Shown here piece after piece: positions 57,677 to 64,000 of a DNA stretch of 64,000 bases; within the stretch, counting starts at the first letter, position 1, and each line of letters starts with the position of its first letter. The notes under the pieces were generated by a model. It was given only the letters and a program-made list of their open reading frames with translations, had not been told where the DNA came from and searched no databases. The stretch is from Anadara kagoshimensis (lineage: Eukaryota > Mollusca > Bivalvia > Arcoida > Arcidae): the NCBI GenBank assembly GCA_021292105.1, contig CM037862.1:318501-382500 (forward strand), in the 5' to 3' direction. The position numbers and the translations under genes were made by a program.

Positions 57677-58524
57677 CATACAATTACTTTATTTCTTATA
57701 TAACAGATGCAAAGCTATCGAAAATTCTAAAATATATAATATATATAATGTAAATCGGTTCAAAATGTCGGTGTAGACAAACCATTTAATTTTTTTACAA
57801 TGGGTGTTGATCAGTATTATAAGCCCATATTACTTGTTTAATGTTTGAAAGAGAAAACAAGTCATTATAAATGACACCTTATCTATCAATGATGCTAATA
57901 AGGTATATCAGATTGTACATACATTTAATAAAACCAAGAGCAACCGAAACCTATACTTATTTTACAATGCTGACAAAGCACCCCAATTTATTTACAATAC
58001 CATAATATCGTTATGGCTGGTTAAATAACGGGCCAAGTTTTGAAGCACATACCATGAATAGTATTTTATACAATTATTTAGGTTTAAATGTGTATACAAT
58101 TATATCTGATGGTCTCGTATTTGCATATATGTTCACAGGTTTTGTGATGACTTTCATGTTTTCTGTGTTCTTGTGTCTCTTTGGTGTTTTACATATCTGT
58201 CTTTTGTCAGATGTAGTATGTTGTATACCATTGTCTTGTCGCGTAATTGTTATTAACCAGCTAGTTTTTGTAAGCTGCAAACTGCAAGCTCTTCGGTTTG
58301 TTGCTTAGTGATGATTTCACACCGGTAAGCTTGTTGGATTGATTATTTTCTTTGTGAATTCAATGCAATTCATTACTGTTATGTTCAGCTAGATAAATTC
58401 ATATCTAGAATTACAGATATAATTATGTATCGGGTGCGTTTTAAGCATTTATTTGTTCTTACTAAGAACTTGCATTAAAAATTGGTTAAAAAATGCTTAT
58501 TTAACGCGGAAAATAATTGAATAA
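57677..58524. other. AT-rich stretch, no gene called
   Basis: Holds an 84-codon hydrophobic frame (58054-58308), which I consider accidental, and a donor-like CACCG|GTAAGC at 58323 without a convincing exon. Confidence 0.45.
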
Positions 58525-59260
58525 TTTTAGAATGTATGCAGAACCTTGCTGAATCTTGAGATAAAGACTCGCAAAATATTAAACTCAACATACTCGTTAA
58601 AATATATAGATAAAGATCTGTTTCATACTTCTACTGTCAACTTTTCTATGTAACTATATACCTGCTTCCCAAGCTTTGGTGTATTTGATTCACAATCAAC
58701 AAATGCCTGAATGTCAGAAGCAAAGTAAAAACTGAAAAACCAGGTGAACTTCCACCAAAGAAGTGAGACCGGGTGCTACGGAAGGGTAAGCACCTTCTGT
58801 TTAGCTACATGTAGCTACATCCGTAATGCGTGTAATCAAAATGAGTGAATAGAACATTGGAATTATTACGCTATGATAAAAGGTTTTTCCTTCTTTTTCC
58901 TACTAATTCCCAGAATTTTATACAACGATACAAACTGCTTACTGATAACTTGTTGATAGGGATAGTGCAAGCCTAGGCCTATTGAGACCCTTGAACTTTT
59001 ATTAGGGCGTCATCACACTATAATTGTCAAGTATGATGCCTTTGTGTACAAGGTTGTCCTGTATATACTTCCTTCTATTAACTTCATTTTGATTTTACAG
59101 ATTTTACCAGTGGTGGGTGTAGCTATCTAAACAGGAAGTGCTAGCCCTTTCTGGAGCATCTGACTTCACTTTCCTAATGGAAGTTCTCGTATCTAACTTA
59201 ATTGCCTTTTTTATTTAGCTTTTGGATTTCGATTGGACATAAATGTGTATGTTTGTTTTG
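58525..59260. mobile_element. Penelope-like fragments in head-to-head arrangement (P4 +, P5 -, P6 +)
   Basis: P4 (58525-58700, +): ATGCAGAACCTTGCTGAATC and TACTGTCAACTTTTCTATG, then ATACCTGCTTCCCAAGCTTT, corresponding to the RT region. P5 (58710-58875, -): the tail in reverse complement, with GTGAACTTCCACCAAAGAAG, TGAGACCGGGTGCTACGGAA and GTAAGCACC. P6 (58935-59260, +): the end of the RT and tail, with GCAAGCCTAGGCCTATTGAG and AGTGGTGGGTGTAGCTATCT, then AACAGGAAGTGCTAGCCC. All are decayed. Penelope-like elements often sit as partial copies in tandem and inverted order, which this resembles. Confidence 0.7.
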
Positions 59261-60629
59261 GATTTAGTTTTATGATCCTTATTCTGGCATGATCAGTCTG
59301 AAACTAAAGACATGAGCAGCGTTAACATTTGTATTTTTACGAGTTTTTTCTACATAAATTATTGTAAATAGGTTAACTAAAATTTTAAAACGAACACCTT
59401 GTCACGTGCTAGTTTTGAATGCCGACATTCCATAAACCATAAAAGAAAATTGTACGCTATGTGTTTTAGCTATCAACATTCGTATGTGAAGACATTATAA
59501 CAATAATGATTATAATTGTTTGTTTCAAAGTCTTAATTTATAAAAGCATGGACATACGTGTTCTGCCTGATGATATTAAATGTGTGCAACTGATATTTCA
59601 ATTCTGACATTTGATCGATACTGGTTTCTGTAAGCCTGACTCTGGGTGTAATTGATATGTGATTTGTATGTTAAAACCATACAAGAATGTTCTTTACGTT
59701 ACCTATGTCTGATTTGTTCTATTCTCGGATATGAAATATAAGACTATTTCTGATCTGTATGTAAAACAGCAAGATGTCCTAGTGACCATACTAACGTCTG
59801 AATGAATATACACAGATTTAAACTAATTGTACAAGGTTATTGTATTTGTTTACTATGAATAAACTATATTTTATAATGACGAACTTATCATATACAGTTA
59901 CCTTCTGTTCTACTGTAAGACAATTTAACAAATTCAACAAAACACAAACAATACACTTTTGTTGCAGGAAACATGCCGAGCTAATGTAAAATGTGTTATG
60001 TTTGTATAAAATCATTATCTTTGTGATAATGTGTTTTGTTACCATGGTTGTTCTCTTTATCATTGCGACAAATGAGATAATTAATGTAAGAAATGTCTTT
60101 TCTTCAAATCTAGAATGCTATAAGGAAACGTGTGTTAGGGTTACGACTTTGCACAGAAGATAAAGACAAAGTTAACTATGTATCTTACTCTTTGTCCAAT
60201 GTATTCCATGTTTTGTTTTATCTCTCACTTAATGTTAAGATACAGACAAGATAGGTTTCATTTATAACCATTTTAGTCTATCAATAACATGGTATGATTT
60301 TGAGACAAGATCATATCGGTTATTGTTAGATGTAAAAATCTTAGAAAACGACGAAATAATTATTTATATGATATTATATTGTTTAGATTATGTTGCAAGA
60401 TTGGTTATTGTTCAAATATTTGTTTTTAAATTATTTTAATCCTAAAGTATATAAACTAACTTTATTGAATGCATTATATACACTGTACATGTGTTACTGT
60501 GCATTAAGCATATCATGAAAACAGTGTTCCCTGCATATTAATTTATGACATAATTACATATACTTCATTGCATATCTCTCGTGCTTTGATACAATTACTA
60601 AACAAACATACCGTTCGATGCCCATATTA
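59261..60629. other. AT-rich stretch, no gene seen
   Basis: No coding or repeat structure recognised. Confidence 0.5.
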
Positions 60630-60760
60630 CGATACAGACCTTAAAAACTAAAAGCAAAATAAATAAAACAACATGGGAGTGAGACCGGTTGCTATGAACA
60701 GATAAACAACTCCTTTCTAGATAAAATTGAGAATGAGAATGAAAAGAACATAGAACTAAG
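60630..60760 (-). mobile_element. Penelope-like tail fragment (P7), minus strand
   Basis: Degenerate reverse-complement tail: GGGAGTGAGACCGGTTGCTA, AACAACTCCTTTCTAG and GAAAAGAACATAGAACTAAG match the corresponding tail phrases of the family. It lies head to head with P8, as P5 does with P6. Confidence 0.55.
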
Positions 60761-60879
60761 GACGATAAATATATCCGCGATAGTTATCAATATAGAGAGA
60801 CACCGACCTTATCATCATGACGTATTTTAAATTCATATATGCATTGTGTATACTTACTGGAACGATTCTGTATTTTTTT

Positions 60880-61335
60880 CTGTTTTCTATTGTCAACTTT
60901 CCTTTTCTATGCAGCAATATACCTGCTGCTCTGCTTATGGTGTATTTGTTTTCAATTAATACGCTATGGTAGAGCGTTCCCACTACAGTACAACGAAGTA
61001 GGCTGCTTTCAAAAAATGTTGACTCGGGGATATTGCAAGCCTAGGTTTATCAGGCCCTCAAAAGTTTTATGGCCGTCATCACAGTATTGTTGATAAGTAT
61101 CTGTGTCCAGGATTGCCCTGGATATATTTGACGTCCCATAGTTCCACGTTCCTTTCACAATTTGATCACACACGTGGCGGGTGTAGCTAGCTAAAAATGA
61201 GGTGCTTACCTTTCCGGAGCACCCGGCCTCACTTCCCTGTGTAAGTTCACGTCCAACCTAACTTGTCAGTTCCAAAGATTTTACTTTGCTTCTGGATTCT
61301 GATTCGGACAAGGATAAGTATGTTTGTTTTTTATT
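60880..61335 (+). mobile_element. Penelope-like RT fragment and tail (P8)
   Basis: Begins at TCTATTGTCAACTTTCCTTT (the RT 'NFPFLCSN' region), runs through TATTGCAAGCCTAGGTTTAT and TTTTATGGCCGTCATCACAG, and then the full conserved tail with CACGTGGCGGGTGTAGCTAG, CCGGAGCACCCGGCCTCAC and GATTCGGACAAGGATAAGTA. Small deletions break the frame. Confidence 0.8.
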
Positions 61336-62035
61336 ACGACTGTGATGAAAAGGAGTGGATATAATTTAAATACAACATGAAGACGTATAATATTAAACAA
61401 TTCAGTAACATGACAAATATTTATTAAGTTATGTTTTATTTCAACCTTTGGAAGTATTGTTGCCAGTGATTGATTTTGTTATGTTGATTATGATTTATTT
61501 CAACACCCATCAGACATAACACAGACCTGTAAAAATATCATATTTGATGATAGGTATGCTGTTAACAATGTGTAAAATACAATAAAATGAATCAACTAGG
61601 AGAGACGTTTATATTTTCTTTAATCAATCATGCTAATTATTTAAGGAGGAAATATGTTTTGTTTCCTTTGCAGGTCGATTTTGATATGATGACATCTGTT
61701 TTTCTGTCTACTAACCTGTGCTGGACAAAGTGCAGGACAGTCAGTTTTTATTTATTTTATCTATTAATGAAAATATGAACTTTCTTTATTTTGTTTGCCA
61801 AGATCGACACTTGTTTTTCCCATCAGCTAACACATGTTTAATAATACATTATTTACAATATCAGTATTATCTAACCTTTCTGTACTTAAGTACATTGTAC
61901 ACACGGTATACGTCTTGTGATCCCGATCTTTAATCAATTCTATAGATGTTCAACAACATCGAACGTTTAATTTTTTTTAATTTATAGAGTTCGTTACTGT
62001 CGCCAAATCATTCAACTTAACATACATATATATAT
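61336..62035. other. AT-rich stretch ending in (AT)n
   Basis: An acceptor-like TTTCCTTTGCAG at 61660-61674 is followed by only a short open frame and no fitting phase. An AT run at 62023-62040 abuts the 5' edge of P9. Confidence 0.45.
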
Positions 62036-62710
62036 ATATGACGCTCTGTCTCTTAACAATCCTAAATTTGGAGACTATGTAAATGTAATCTATCCTAGTG
62101 AGCTTGAAATAAAAGACACGACTGATTCCTCAAGTTCTGCTTCATATTAAGACTTATACCTGAATTATGACGCACAGGAAAGGCTACATTTGAAACTTTA
62201 TGACAAACGTGATGACTTCAATTTTTCTATTGTCAACTTTCCTTTTTTATGCAGCAATATACCTGCTTCTCCTGCTTATGATGTATTTGTTTCCCAATTG
62301 ATACGCTATGGTAGAGCTTGTTCCCACTACGGGGACTTTGTACAACGAAGTAGGCTGCTTTCAAATAAATTGTTGGCTCAGAGATATTGCAAGCCTAGGC
62401 TTATCAAGGCCCTCAAAAAGTTTTATGGCCGTCATCACGGTATTGTTGATAAGTTTGATGTCTCTGTGTCCAGGATTGCCTTGGATATATTTGACGTCTC
62501 ATAGTTCCATGTTCCTTTCACACAATTTTGATTACACACGTGGCGGGTGTAGCCAGCTAAACAGGAGGTGCTTACCCTTCCGGAGCACCCGGCCTCACTT
62601 CCCTGGTGGAAGTTCACGTGTCTAACCTAACTTGTCAGTTCCAAAGTTTTTACTTTGCTTCTGGATTGTGATTCGGAAATGGATTAGTATGTTTGTTTTT
62701 GATTACATAT
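62036..62710 (+). mobile_element. Penelope-like RT fragment and tail (P9), best-preserved RT C-terminus
   Basis: 5'-truncated immediately after the expected catalytic Asp pair (first residues DALSLNNPKFGDYVN). Open segment 62193-62504 reads LYDKRDDFNFSIVNFPFLC, SNIPASPAYDVFVSQLIRY, GRACSHYGDFVQRSRLL and then KFYGRHHGIVDKFDVSVSR, stopping soon after. A conserved tail of roughly 190 bp follows (GTGGCGGGTGTAGCCAGCTA, CCTTCCGGAGCACCCGGCC, GGTGGAAGTTCACGTGTCTA, TTCTGGATTGTGATTCGG). No GIY-YIG endonuclease is encoded after the RT; this would fit Penelope-like lineages with an N-terminal endonuclease or none at all, which is inference. Confidence 0.8.
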
Positions 62711-64000
62711 AATACATGTGGTAAGTCTTATACTTTTTCCAATTGACCATGATATACTCATTTATCACATGCCCATTGAATCGTACTATAGCGATTCATT
62801 ACAATTTCTTGCCATTTGATACAAAGGTTCGTATCGCACATGTTCAATACAATATTCCGTATTACCATAGTAGCCGGAACTACTTTTAGGAGAATTCCCT
62901 TTTCCGACAACAATAATATGGCGTCATTCATTGGTTATAATACTGACTGCATGTGACGTCATGTTAAGTTGGGAGAATTGTTCGAGTTGGGAGAATCGCA
63001 GACGGTGTTAAAGAATTTTGTAAAATCAATATTTCCTTTTTATTTTTCCCAGTATTTGCGATGATATTAGTAAAATGTTAACTAATGATGTTTAAACAAA
63101 GAGTTATCTGTTGTCTTTAATTACTTCTTTAGCAGTTTTTACAGTCAGGTATTAGAATTTTCGAATCGGATAAAAAATCTATATAAAATAGTTGATTGTG
63201 AATTCATTGACAGGTTAAGCCAAAGAAAGCTTTTCATTTAGTTTGGTAGGGTATGTGATAAATACAAAACCACACATATGTGGTTTTCTGACGTAGCTGG
63301 TCGCACTCGTTTATTGTGCGGACGCATACATTACACTCGTGCGTTCATGTATTCTGGATCTTTATTTACGTTTATCTTTCTTGACAAAAATGGTTACCCT
63401 TCTACCCCAGGCGTTTAAGGTTCCACGTATTATAACATTACTGTCATAAAAATAACTATGAATATGTTCGAATTGCTTGTATGTCTTTGTCACATGACAA
63501 TCGTTGCATTAGCTTTATTTTTATGTAGTTTGTAATTATGTGTTTCATGTTAAATATCGAGGACTGTTCGTTGTGCAAAAGCTAAGCATTTAGATTTCTT
63601 TTTATATTTTTTGTTTTGTTATTACTCACTTCATTTTATTAACAAATATAACGATCTTCCCTTTGTAGTAGCACAACAAAGTATCATTAAAATTTAATGA
63701 AATCATTTACTTCTTGTTTACGTAACGACAGCAAATGTGAATTCTTCTATACCCCTTATTGCATCAAATATTGATCTTTTTATCCATTCGTTGTGTTTGG
63801 TTTTGTCCGTAATTCCCAAAGATATTTTGAAAAAAAACCTATATCTGAAGAAAAATTGATTTCCATTATGTCTTTAAATTATAATCTTCAATGCAGAAAA
63901 TACAAAGAGATCAATGCATACACGTGCATGCCTTGGTAATTGTCAGATTCTTTAAATGGATTCTTAATGGTACATTGTATTTTAAAAATCTCTTCTTTTG
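62711..64000. other. Non-coding right end
   Basis: AT-rich DNA with a TGACGTCA palindrome (CRE-like) at 62954-62961 in a locally less AT-rich 150-bp patch with two TTGGGAGAAT phrases, which might be a promoter. No exon recognised downstream within the window. Confidence 0.4.

Noticed and set aside
58054..58308. 84-codon hydrophobic frame
   Set aside because: Typical of T-rich DNA read in frame; no homology recognised, and no signal peptide or membrane-protein layout that convinces.
61662..61790. Internal exon after TTTCCTTTGCAG at 61674
   Set aside because: The reading frame compatible with a phase-2 upstream exon stops within five codons; other phases have no partner.

Overview
The window looks like nuclear DNA from a mollusc, most likely a bivalve. 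It is AT-rich and intron-rich. It carries invertebrate-type LINEs, Penelope-like fragments, tRNA-derived SINEs and a dispersed repeat whose ends (TAGCTCATCTGAGCC head, AAGGCCCATTGGCCTTTTG tail) I associate with bivalve genomes. There is no bacterial-style gene organisation. About 19% of the window (some 12 kb) is four large tandem-repeat arrays with units of 29, 30, 40 and 32 bp. Most of the rest is transposon debris and featureless AT-rich DNA.

Host coding sequence is sparse and all on the + strand. The best exon is 39706-40663: 958 nt, flanked by a good acceptor and a GTAAGT donor, encoding a Ser/Lys-rich, probably disordered segment with a PPPVPPRPR SH3-ligand motif. Two upstream ATG-starting pieces (8792-8939 and 28876-28945) end in splice donors of the phase this exon needs. 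Two downstream ATG-starting pieces (47169-47332 and 57157-57191) end in donors of the same phase as the exon's own donor. The simplest reading is one long gene with alternative first exons and alternative N-termini, whose common exons lie beyond the right edge. I do not recognise the family.

Layout: 1-8.8 kb, old repeats, the 29-bp array (2.4-3.95 kb), a Penelope-like tail and the dispersed TAGCTCAT element. 8.8-11 kb, candidate exon followed at once by the 30-bp array. 11-27 kb, a nest of mobile DNA: tyrosine-recombinase remnant, foldback element, LINE-A (decayed), LINE-B (intact ORF2), a SINE, a MITE, LINE-C, and a second foldback copy in the opposite orientation. 27-32 kb, quiet DNA with a candidate small exon and two MITEs. 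32.4-38.9 kb, the 40-bp satellite with a palindromic insertion. 39.7-40.7 kb, the main exon. 44-64 kb, repeated Penelope-like RT fragments, a tRNA-Arg-like SINE, another candidate first exon running directly into the 32-bp array, a small L1/Tx1-like LINE copy with target-site duplication, a third palindromic MITE and the last candidate first exon.

The observation I consider most novel: in both LINE-A and LINE-B, ORF1 and ORF2 lie in the same frame, separated only by one UAG codon, and ORF2 has no AUG ahead of its endonuclease core. This suggests stop-codon readthrough as the way the polymerase is made.
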